Below are positions 33,908 to 41,701 of a stretch of DNA of 64,000 nucleotides, in pieces (positions within the stretch are counted from its first letter, which is position 1; every line of letters starts with the position of its first letter). The position numbers were made by a program, and so were the translations under genes. The stretch is from PKWO01 sp036384915. Lineage in GTDB: Bacteria > Pseudomonadota > Gammaproteobacteria > Burkholderiales > Burkholderiaceae_D. The notes under the pieces are model-generated. The model made no database searches. It was not told where the DNA came from and was given only the letters and a program-made list of their open reading frames with translations. The stretch lies in assembly GCA_036384915.1 (NCBI GenBank), contig DASVLJ010000062.1, forward strand, positions 305,215 to 369,214, in the 5' to 3' direction.

Positions 33908-35323
33908 ATGTCGGAAAGCTTAGCCACGGTCGCCTACATCGGCGCCACCATCCTTTTCATCCTGTGCCTGGGCGGGCTCTCGAATGCCGAGACCGCACGG
34001 CGCGGCAACATGTACGGCATGATCGGCATGCTGGTCGCCATGCTGGCTACCATCGCCGGACCGCACGTCACCTCGGGCGGCCTGTCGTGGATCGTTGCCG
34101 CCATCGTCGTGGGCGGTGCCGTCGGCGTTTATCTGGCCCGCACCGTGCAGATGACGCAAATGCCGGAGCTCGTCGCCTTCATGCACAGCATGGTCGGCCT
34201 GGCCGCGATGCTGGTCGGTTTCGCCAACTATATCGGGCCGGAATCGACGATCCAGGTCGGCGCGGAAAAGAGCATCCATGAAATCGAAATCTATGTCGGC
34301 ATCCTGATCGGTGCGGTCACGCTGTCGGGCTCGGTGATCGCATTCGGCAAATTGTCCGGCCGCATCGGCGGCAAGCCGCTGCTCCTGCCGGGGCGCCATG
34401 TGCTGAATTTGATTGCCTTGCTGGTGGTGATCTATTTCGGCCACGCCTTCATGAATGCCGAAACGCCGCACGACGGCATGACGGCCTTGACCGTGATGAC
34501 GGTGATTTCGCTGCTGTTCGGCATCCACATGGTGATGGCCATCGGCGGCGCCGACATGCCGGTGGTGGTGTCCATGCTCAACAGCTATTCCGGCTGGGCC
34601 GCCTCGGCCACCGGCTTCATGCTGTCGAACGACTTGCTGATCGTAGTCGGCGCCCTGGTGGGTTCTTCCGGTGCGATCCTGTCCTACATCATGTGCCGCG
34701 CCATGAACCGCAACTTCATCAGCGTGATCGCCGGCGGCTTCGGCAGCGGCGGCGGTGCGCCGGCAGCCAAGGGCGACGCTAGCGCGCCGGCCGGTGAAGT
34801 CGTGCCTGTGACGGCGGCAGAGACTGCCGAAATGCTGCGCGAAGCCAAAGACGTCATCATCGTGCCGGGTTACGGCATGGCGGTGGCCCAGGCGCAGCAC
34901 ACGGTCTATGAAATCACCAAGGTTCTGCGCGAAAAGGGTGTCAAGGTACGCTTCGGCATCCACCCGGTGGCGGGCCGCATGCCGGGCCATATGAACGTGC
35001 TCCTGGCGGAAGCCAAGGTGCCCTACGACATCGTGTTCGAAATGGACGAGTTGAACGAAGATTTCCCCGATGCCGACATCGCCATGGTCATCGGCGCCAA
35101 CGACATCGTCAACCCTGCGGCGCAGGAAGACCCGACTTCACCGATCGCCGGCATGCCGGTGCTCGAAGTGTGGAAGGCCAAGACTTCCATCGTCATGAAG
35201 CGCAGCATGGCTTCGGGTTATGCCGGCGTGGACAATCCTTTGTTCTACAAGGATAACAATCGTATGTTGTTCGGCGACGCCAAGAAGATGCTCGATGAAG
35301 TGCTGGGAGCGTTGAAGGCATGA
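33908..35323 (+). CDS. pntB: NAD(P) transhydrogenase subunit beta
   Basis: A 471-residue partner of PntA. The N-terminal half has about eight or nine transmembrane helices with MHSMVGLAAMLVGFANYI; the C-terminal NADP(H) domain has VPGYGMAVAQAQ, FGIHPVAGRMPGHMNVLLAE, VIGANDIVNPAAQ and KRSMASGYAGVDNPLF. It starts 12 bp after pntA and its stop overlaps the methyltransferase start (ATGA). Confidence 0.96.
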   Translation: MSESLATVAYIGATILFILCLGGLSNAETARRGNMYGMIGMLVAMLATIAGPHVTSGGLSWIVAAIVVGGAVGVYLARTVQMTQMPELVAFMHSMVGLAAMLVGFANYIGPESTIQVGAEKSIHEIEIYVGILIGAVTLSGSVIAFGKLSGRIGGKPLLLPGRHVLNLIALLVVIYFGHAFMNAETPHDGMTALTVMTVISLLFGIHMVMAIGGADMPVVVSMLNSYSGWAASATGFMLSNDLLIVVGALVGSSGAILSYIMCRAMNRNFISVIAGGFGSGGGAPAAKGDASAPAGEVVPVTAAETAEMLREAKDVIIVPGYGMAVAQAQHTVYEITKVLREKGVKVRFGIHPVAGRMPGHMNVLLAEAKVPYDIVFEMDELNEDFPDADIAMVIGANDIVNPAAQEDPTSPIAGMPVLEVWKAKTSIVMKRSMASGYAGVDNPLFYKDNNRMLFGDAKKMLDEVLGALKA

Positions 35324-36144
35324 GTTCGACGGTCGACAAGGCGGTCAATGTGGAATATCTCGGTGAAGTCTATCGCACCGGGCAGGGATGGTTTTGCGTT
35401 GACCCGGTCGACCAGTACGTTGCGAAAACACTTATAGAAACCGGCAGTTTCGGCAGCGGGCAGCTTGGGCTGCTGCAGAGGTTTTGCGGCGAAGACAGTT
35501 CCGTGCTTTTGCTCGGCGCCCATATCGGTACCATCGCGGTACCGCTGTCGAAAAGGGTGAAGAACCTGACGGTTTTCGAGGCCAATCCGCGCACTTATCA
35601 ATTCCTCAGTGCGAACCTGAAATTGAATGATTGCGCCAATGTCGAGGCGTTCAATCTCGCTGCCAACGACAAGAACACCGAGCTGCAGTTTGTCTTGAAT
35701 ACCGTCAACAGCGGCGGATCCAAGCGTTTCCCGGTTCATCAAGACCATGCGTATTTCTATGACAATCCGGATGTCGCGATGGTTAAAGCGGTACGTCTCG
35801 ACGATTTCCTGAAGGGGAAGCGCTACGACCTCGTTTTCATGGATATCGAAGGTTCGGAATATTTCGCCATAAAGGGCATGCCGCAATTGATGGCGGAAGC
35901 GCAAGTGCTGTTCATGGAATTCCTGCCGCACCATATTTCGCGTGTCGCCGGGGTGAGTATCGAGCAGTTCGTCGAATGCCTTTCCGGCTTCGAGACGATG
36001 ATCAAGCCGTCCATCCCGGCCGCCTATCACGGCGACGCCATACGCACGACGCTGATCGATATGTTCCACGCTGGAATCGGCGAGGAGGAATTGATCTTCG
36101 CCAGGGGGCATTTCGACGTCGTCTTTGGGCCTGGTGCGCCATGA
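35320..36144 (+). CDS. FkbM family SAM-dependent methyltransferase
   Basis: A 274-residue class I methyltransferase. Motif I is LLLGAHIGTIAVPL, followed by VFEANPRTYQFLSANL, the VRLDDFL strand and FMDIEGSEYFAIKGM, all FkbM-like. FkbM enzymes usually O-methylate sugars or polyketides, but no glycan or secondary-metabolite gene is near. It overlaps pntB by 4 bp at its start and the next gene by 4 bp at its end, so it is translated from the transhydrogenase mRNA. Substrate unknown. Confidence 0.82.
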   Translation: MSSTVDKAVNVEYLGEVYRTGQGWFCVDPVDQYVAKTLIETGSFGSGQLGLLQRFCGEDSSVLLLGAHIGTIAVPLSKRVKNLTVFEANPRTYQFLSANLKLNDCANVEAFNLAANDKNTELQFVLNTVNSGGSKRFPVHQDHAYFYDNPDVAMVKAVRLDDFLKGKRYDLVFMDIEGSEYFAIKGMPQLMAEAQVLFMEFLPHHISRVAGVSIEQFVECLSGFETMIKPSIPAAYHGDAIRTTLIDMFHAGIGEEELIFARGHFDVVFGPGAP

Positions 36145-36506
36145 ACGACATCAACAGCGACGCGCAATTACAGCACTTGCGAACCTTGCTGCGCGAATTC
36201 GCCGCCGAGCGCGATTGGGAGCAATTCCACACGCCCAAGAACCTCGCGGCCGCCCTGAGTGTCGAAGCCGCCGAATTGCTCGAACCGTTCCAATGGCTGG
36301 TCAAGGGCGGCAAGGACGAGCTGGGCGACAAGCTCGAGGACGTGCGCTTGGAGATGGCCGACGTGCTGGCTTACCTGATCCAGCTGGCCGACAAGCTCGA
36401 CATCGACCTGTACCAGGCCTTGCTGGAAAAGATCGAGCTGAACCGCGCCAAGTATCCTGCCGGGCAGGTGCGCGGCAAATCAAACAAGTATTCCGATTAT
36501 TCCTGA
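36141..36506 (+). CDS. MazG-like nucleotide pyrophosphohydrolase
   Basis: A 121-residue all-alpha NTP pyrophosphatase of the dCTPase/RS21-C6 type. The EXXE...EXXD metal site is visible as VEAAELLEPFQW and RLEMADVLAYLIQLAD. It should hydrolyse dCTP or modified nucleotides to monophosphates (house-cleaning). ATG at 36141 overlaps the methyltransferase stop. Confidence 0.9.
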   Translation: MNDINSDAQLQHLRTLLREFAAERDWEQFHTPKNLAAALSVEAAELLEPFQWLVKGGKDELGDKLEDVRLEMADVLAYLIQLADKLDIDLYQALLEKIELNRAKYPAGQVRGKSNKYSDYS

Positions 36507-36617
36507 TCGGATTTGAATTTCGGCGCGGTTCGGCGCTATAGTGTCGCCTGTTACTGGAAGTTAAAAGATGGCGCCAAAGTTTCAGGCGCCGCATAAATTG
36601 CTCAGGGAAGGCGGGTC

Positions 36618-37382
36618 ATGCAAATTTTCGGCATCAGCATCCACATCATCGTTGCCTTGTTCTTCGCCATCCATGCGATGCGCACGGGGCGCAACATGTA
36701 TTGGCTGTTCATCCTGTTCGGCATTCCGTGGCTCGGCGCCATCGTGTACTTTGTGACCGAATACCTGCCCGGCTCGCGAGCAGACCGCGGCCTCAATCGC
36801 GGTTTCAGCAGGGCGACTTCGGCGGCGCTCGGCCTGGTCGACCCTGCGCGCGAAGTGCGCGAGGCGCGCAAGGCTTATGATCTTTCCCCCTCGGTGCAAA
36901 ACCGCATGCGCCTGGCCAAGGCGCTGCTGGCGCGCGGTGACACGCACGAGTCGATCGAGCATTTCGATGCCTGCCTGTCCGGCCCTTTTTCCAAGGACCC
37001 TGAACTGCTCTATGCCGCAGCCTTGGCCAAGTTGCAGGACGGCCAGTTGCGCCAGGCGCTGGAACTGGCGCAGACCTTGCGTTCCGTCGTGCCCGATGCC
37101 TCGGCCGAACGGGCCAGCTTGCTGCTTGCACAAGCCTATGCCGCCAACGGCGACAGCGCAGGGGCGAAAGCCGAGTATGAAGCCGCGGCGGTACGCTATG
37201 GCAGCGTCGAAACCAAGGCGCAGTATGGTATTTGGGCCGCGGAGGCCAGGGACTTGGAAACCGCGCGGCGCATACTGGACGATATTGGGCGTGACGAGCG
37301 GCATTGGAACGCCCATGCCCGCTCGAACAACAAACCCCTGATGCAACAACTGGAAAAGGCGATTCGGGCCAACGAGCCCTGA
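36618..37382 (+). CDS. membrane-anchored PLDc_N/TPR protein
   Basis: A 254-residue protein. Residues 1-50 form two closely spaced transmembrane helices of the PLDc_N type (short loop with RTGRNMYWLF). The rest is helical TPR-like: SVQNRMRLAKALLARGDTHESIEHFDACL, DPELLYAAALAKLQDGQLRQALELAQTL and RASLLLAQAYAANGDSAGAKAEYE segments. It likely scaffolds proteins at the inner membrane; function unknown. A GGGAAGGCGGG site precedes the ATG. Its stop is 3 bp from the stop of the opposing ubiH-like gene. Confidence 0.78.
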   Translation: MQIFGISIHIIVALFFAIHAMRTGRNMYWLFILFGIPWLGAIVYFVTEYLPGSRADRGLNRGFSRATSAALGLVDPAREVREARKAYDLSPSVQNRMRLAKALLARGDTHESIEHFDACLSGPFSKDPELLYAAALAKLQDGQLRQALELAQTLRSVVPDASAERASLLLAQAYAANGDSAGAKAEYEAAAVRYGSVETKAQYGIWAAEARDLETARRILDDIGRDERHWNAHARSNNKPLMQQLEKAIRANEP

Positions 37383-37385
37383 TCT

Positions 37386-38519
37386 TCAGCGCCAGCCGAA
37401 CATCATCTGTTCGGCCAATATTTCCTTGGCCGGCTTGAGCAAATCGATGGCGCCGAGCGAAGCGCCGAGCAAGCCTTGTGTCAAGGAGCCGTCGGGCGCG
37501 CTGGTGAAGATGCGCGCCATGGTATCGGTCAGCCGTATCGTCACCTTGCGATCCGCGTCGCGCCTTTGCACAAAGCTCGCCAATGATTCCGGCGCAATGC
37601 CTTTGCGCAGGCATTGCGCCAATACTACGGCATCTCGCAAGCCGAGATTGAGCCCCTGGCCTGCGACCGGGTGCAGGGTTTGCGAGGCATTGCCGATGGC
37701 GACGGTACGTTTGCTTGCCGCAGCGCGTGCATTCAAACCGAGGACGAAGGCGTGGCGCGGCGTGGTGCGGGTGAAGCCGCCGACACGCGTGCCGAACGCA
37801 TCGCCGAGCGCCTTGAGAAATTCCGCGTCGGACAGTGCCAGCAGCGCCTCTGCACGTGCCGGCCGCACGCACCAGACCAGCGCATAGCCGCCATCCTGTG
37901 GCAGCAGGGCCAGCGGCCCTTCCTCGGTGAAGCGTTCGAAGGCGCGCTGCCCGACGGGCGCGTTGCTCCACACTTGCGCCACGATGGCGCTTTGTTCATA
38001 GTCGCGGCGCAAGCCTTTGTTTTCCTGTTCGCCGAACAGCCCGCCTTCGGCCTGGATCGCGATTTGCGCGTGCAAGGTTTCGCCGGCACCGGTCAAGCTT
38101 ACGGCATCGTCTGTCTCGTCCATGTGTTCGACCTTCCTCGGCCGCAACACGGTGATGCCGGCGCGCTCCGCCGAGGCGCCAAGCGCGGCGGTCAAGGCAC
38201 CATAGCGCGTGACGTAGCCAAGTGCGGGCACGCCCATCTCTTCGCGTTCGATCAGGGTACGGCCAAAGTGGCCGCGGCGCGAGACATGGATCTGATGGAT
38301 TTCGTCCGCTGCGGCAAGGGGCCAGGCACCGAGTTGCTCCAGGATTTGCCGGCTGCCGTAGGAAATGGCAATCGAGCGCGGATCTGCCGCTGCCTGCTCT
38401 GCGTTCTTGGCATCGAGCAATGCGATGCGCCCGGGCGCCACACCATGGCGTACCAGCAACAGCGCCGCGGCCAGCCCGACGGGGCCGGCGCCGCAGATAG
38501 CAATGTCGGCGCTGTTCAT
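37386..38519 (-). CDS. ubiH: UbiH/UbiF-family FAD-dependent ubiquinone hydroxylase
   Basis: A 377-residue flavoprotein monooxygenase of ubiquinone ring hydroxylation. N-terminal GxGxxG in AICGAGPVGLAAALLL (about 7-22), DPRSIAISYGSRQIL, and the C-terminal GNASQTLHPVAGQGLNLGLRD that is diagnostic of the UbiH/COQ6 family. Start overlaps the pepP stop (ATGA). Which ring carbon is modified cannot be fixed from sequence; UbiH, UbiF and UbiI are similar. Confidence 0.88.
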   Translation of the reverse strand: MNSADIAICGAGPVGLAAALLLVRHGVAPGRIALLDAKNAEQAAADPRSIAISYGSRQILEQLGAWPLAAADEIHQIHVSRRGHFGRTLIEREEMGVPALGYVTRYGALTAALGASAERAGITVLRPRKVEHMDETDDAVSLTGAGETLHAQIAIQAEGGLFGEQENKGLRRDYEQSAIVAQVWSNAPVGQRAFERFTEEGPLALLPQDGGYALVWCVRPARAEALLALSDAEFLKALGDAFGTRVGGFTRTTPRHAFVLGLNARAAASKRTVAIGNASQTLHPVAGQGLNLGLRDAVVLAQCLRKGIAPESLASFVQRRDADRKVTIRLTDTMARIFTSAPDGSLTQGLLGASLGAIDLLKPAKEILAEQMMFGWR

Positions 38520-39856
38520 CGCGATTGCATCAAGCTTTCGATTTCGGCCACGGTCTTCGGTGCGGCCCGGGTCAACACTTCGCAACCGTCTTCGGTGACC
38601 AGCACGTCGTCCTCGATGCGGATGCCGATGTTCCAGTATTCCTCGGGCACGCCTTCGGCAGGCCGCACGTAGAGGCCCGGTTCGATGGTCAAGACCATGC
38701 CCGGCCTGAGGATGCGCCAAGGCTTGGCGCCGGCCGCGTTCTTTTCGCCGGCTTCGTAATAGTCGCCCACGTCGTGCACATCCATACCCAGCCAATGGCT
38801 GGTGCGGTGCATGTAAAAGCGGCGGTAGTCGTTGCTCGCGATGGCGGCCGCTGCCGAGGCATACTTGGCCTTGTCGAGCAAGCCGGTATTGAGCATGCCT
38901 TGCACCAGCACGTCCAGCGCGGCATTGTGCGGATCGATGAAGCGCATGCCGGGCTTGACGGCGGCAATCGCCGCGTCCTGCGAAGCCAGCACGATTTCAT
39001 AGAGTCTTTTTTGCGCGGCGCTGAACTTGCCGTTGACGGGGTAGGTGCGGGTGATGTCCGATGCGTAGCTGCCGTATTCGCAGCCGGCGTCGATCAGGAT
39101 CAACTCGCCGTCCCTGGCCTCGGCCGAACCTGCAGGATAGTGCAGCACGCAAGCGTTGGCGCCGGCGGCGACGATGGAATTGTAGGCCGGCGCCGGTGAG
39201 CCGTGGCGGCGGAATTCATGCAGCAGTTCTGCCTCGATTTCATATTCGCGCATGCCGGGCCGCGATACGCGCATCGCACGCGCATGGGCGCTGGAAGAGA
39301 TCTCGGCCGCGCGGCGCATCAGCGCTACTTCGGCTTCATCCTTGAACAGGCGCATCTCGTCGATCAACGGCAGCACATCGTGGAATTGCGCCGGCGCGCG
39401 CACGCCGCTGCGCTCCTTGGCACGCACCGCGCCAAGCCAGGATTGCACCTGCGCCTCAAGTTTGGCATCGCGCCCGATGCCGTAGAACAGCGCCGGCGCG
39501 TCGCTCAGGATTTCAGCCATTTCCTCGTCGAGCCTGGCGATGGAGAAGGCGGCGTCGAAACCGAAGGTTTCCTTGGCACCCTGCGGACCATGGCGGTAGC
39601 CGTCCCAGATTTCGCGCTCCACGTCCTTGTCGCGGCAGAACAGCACGCAAGTCGGCTGCGCATCGGCGATCAGCACCAGCACGGCTTCGGGTTCGGTGAA
39701 GCCGGACAGGTAATAAAAATGGCTGTCGTGGCGGTAGGGGTAGTCGGTATCGCTGTTGCGCATGGCTTCCAGCGCGGTAGGGATGACGGCCACGCCGCCA
39801 CCCATGGCTTGCATCTGTGCGATCAGCCGCGTGCGCCGTTCGGAGTAGGGACTCAT
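38516..39856 (-). CDS. pepP: Xaa-Pro aminopeptidase
   Basis: A 446-residue dimetal (Mn2+) peptidase that removes N-terminal residues before proline. Creatinase-like N-terminal domain, then the pita-bread catalytic domain with LIDAGCEYGSYASDITRTYP, HRTSHWLGMDVHD, TIEPGLYV and IGIRIEDDVLV, giving the Asp-Asp-His-Glu-Glu metal set. ATG at 39856 overlaps the murU stop by 4 bp. pepP-ubiH adjacency is common in proteobacteria. Confidence 0.95.
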   Translation of the reverse strand: MSPYSERRTRLIAQMQAMGGGVAVIPTALEAMRNSDTDYPYRHDSHFYYLSGFTEPEAVLVLIADAQPTCVLFCRDKDVEREIWDGYRHGPQGAKETFGFDAAFSIARLDEEMAEILSDAPALFYGIGRDAKLEAQVQSWLGAVRAKERSGVRAPAQFHDVLPLIDEMRLFKDEAEVALMRRAAEISSSAHARAMRVSRPGMREYEIEAELLHEFRRHGSPAPAYNSIVAAGANACVLHYPAGSAEARDGELILIDAGCEYGSYASDITRTYPVNGKFSAAQKRLYEIVLASQDAAIAAVKPGMRFIDPHNAALDVLVQGMLNTGLLDKAKYASAAAAIASNDYRRFYMHRTSHWLGMDVHDVGDYYEAGEKNAAGAKPWRILRPGMVLTIEPGLYVRPAEGVPEEYWNIGIRIEDDVLVTEDGCEVLTRAAPKTVAEIESLMQSR

Positions 39857-40572
39857 GAACCTTGTTTTCCAATGTAGGGGGTATTCAATTGCGCCAGCTG
39901 CTCTGGGGTGCCGACGTTATGCCACATGCCGCGGTACAGTTCACCGCCGACCTGGCCGCGATCGGCGTACTCGCGCAGGATGGGGGCGAGCTTGGCGTGC
40001 TGTCCGGGAGCGATGGAGTCGAAGATTTCGGGGCGGTACACGCCGATGTTGCCGAAAGTGTACATGGGCTCGCCCCGGTTGGCGATGGAAAAGCTGTGCA
40101 GTGCGAAATCGCCCTTGGGATGGAAATCGGGATTGAGCACGAGGTAGAGCCAGGCCACGTCGCGCTTGTCGGCCGGATGGGGATTGCCCCAGGGATCGTT
40201 GTCCTCCAGCGCGGTCTTGACTTGCTCGAAATCGAAGTGCGGGCAATAGATGTCGCCCGAGACGGCGACGAAGGGTTCCCCGCCGAGCAAGTGGCGCGCA
40301 CGGGCGATGCCGCCCGCCGTTTCCAAGGGCTCTTCTTCGGCGGAATAGTGCAGCTGCGCGCCGTATTTCGATCCGTCGCCCAATTCCGCCTCGATCATGT
40401 GTCCCAGATGCGAATGGTTGATCACGATCTCGGTAATGCCTGCGCGCACCAGGTTCAGGATTTGCCAGACGATCAGGGCGCGGCCGCGCACCTTCAACAG
40501 GGGCTTGGGGCAATCGTCGGTCAGCGGCCGCATGCGCTCGCCGCGGCCGGCGGCAAAGATCATCGCTTTCAT
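39853..40572 (-). CDS. murU: N-acetylmuramate alpha-1-phosphate uridylyltransferase
   Basis: A 239-residue nucleotidyltransferase. The N-terminal nucleotide-binding loop AAGRGERMRPLT (7-18) and CPKPLLKV, then VSGDIYCPHF with the metal-binding Asp, are visible. Next to amgK it most likely makes UDP-MurNAc from MurNAc-1-phosphate, the fosfomycin-bypassing cell-wall recycling route described in Pseudomonas. TGATG overlap with amgK supports coupling. A general sugar-1-phosphate nucleotidyltransferase role is the alternative. Confidence 0.9.
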   Translation of the reverse strand: MKAMIFAAGRGERMRPLTDDCPKPLLKVRGRALIVWQILNLVRAGITEIVINHSHLGHMIEAELGDGSKYGAQLHYSAEEEPLETAGGIARARHLLGGEPFVAVSGDIYCPHFDFEQVKTALEDNDPWGNPHPADKRDVAWLYLVLNPDFHPKGDFALHSFSIANRGEPMYTFGNIGVYRPEIFDSIAPGQHAKLAPILREYADRGQVGGELYRGMWHNVGTPEQLAQLNTPYIGKQGS

Positions 40573-41597
40573 CAGAATGTGTATCCGACTTTGGGGCCGG
40601 CGCCTTCGAGTTGATCGAGCAGCAGCAACAGCGGCTTCAAGGCCTTGTAGCGTCCGGCTGCATTGCGTACATACGTCATTACCAGCGGCAGATCGTTGAG
40701 GTAGGCGTCCTTGCCGTCGCGGTGATGGAGCCGCGCGAAGATGCCGAGTATCTTCAAATGGCGCTGCAAGCCGGTGAATTCGAAATCGCGGTAAAAGCTG
40801 TCGATGTCGGGTGCCACTGGCAGGCCGGCACGCTTGGCGCGTTCCCAGTAGCGGATGGCGAGATCGAGCACGACCTCCTCGTCCCACTGGATATAGGCGT
40901 CGCGCAGCAGCGATACCACGTCGTAGGTGATCGGGCCATAGCGCGCATCCTGGAAATCGAGGATGCCGGGGTTGCCCTTGGGGAGCACCATCAGATTGCG
41001 CGAATGGTAGTCGCGATGTACCCAGACCTGCGGCTGCGCCAGGATGTTGGCCAGCAAGGCATCGAACACGGCTTGCAGACTTTTGTTCTGCGCTTCCGAC
41101 AAGGTTACACCGAGATGTTTGCCCAGGTACCACTCGGTGAAGATGTTCAATTCGCGCGACAGGAATTCGCGGTCGTATTCTGGCAGCACGCCGGGTCGGC
41201 TATGCACCTGTATCATGACCAGCGCGTCGAGCGCGTCGATATAGAGCTTGTGGGCGCTATCCGGGTTCAACTGGTTCAGATAAGTGGCATTGCCGAGGTC
41301 GCTCACAACAAGAAAGCCTTGCTCGACATCCTGCGCCAGGATCTTCGGCACCGTCACGCCGGCGCCGTCGAGCAATTGCGCAACCTGGATGTAAGCGGGC
41401 ACGTTTTCGCGCTCGGGTGGGGCATCGACGGCAATCAGGCTGGCGCCGTCGGCGGTATCAAGCCGGAAATAACGGCGAAAACTGGCATCGTTTGATGCCG
41501 GACGGATCGAGTCGAGTTTCAGCGAAAGGGCCGTCAAACCGGCCAGCCAGTTGTTTAATTGGCTAAAACGGGCGTCCTGGGGAAGTGATAATGACAT
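40572..41597 (-). CDS. amgK: anomeric MurNAc/GlcNAc kinase
   Basis: A 341-residue aminoglycoside-phosphotransferase-fold kinase. Catalytic loop HRDYHSRNLMVLPKG and the DFG-equivalent ILDFQDARYGPI are clear, with VVSDLGNATYLNQL in the N-lobe region. It phosphorylates the anomeric hydroxyl of recovered MurNAc (and GlcNAc) for MurU. First gene of amgK-murU-pepP-ubiH and divergent from lptD across about 100 bp, placing peptidoglycan salvage beside LPS export. Confidence 0.9.
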   Translation of the reverse strand: MSLSLPQDARFSQLNNWLAGLTALSLKLDSIRPASNDASFRRYFRLDTADGASLIAVDAPPERENVPAYIQVAQLLDGAGVTVPKILAQDVEQGFLVVSDLGNATYLNQLNPDSAHKLYIDALDALVMIQVHSRPGVLPEYDREFLSRELNIFTEWYLGKHLGVTLSEAQNKSLQAVFDALLANILAQPQVWVHRDYHSRNLMVLPKGNPGILDFQDARYGPITYDVVSLLRDAYIQWDEEVVLDLAIRYWERAKRAGLPVAPDIDSFYRDFEFTGLQRHLKILGIFARLHHRDGKDAYLNDLPLVMTYVRNAAGRYKALKPLLLLLDQLEGAGPKVGYTF

Positions 41598-41701
41598 CTA
41601 GAGACCTGGGGAATACGAATCCGAAATACAAGTTCCCATATAATAAGGGATTAAACAAACAAACCGCCAGAACAGACCGTTGGCCTAACCCCCCTGATTA
41701 C

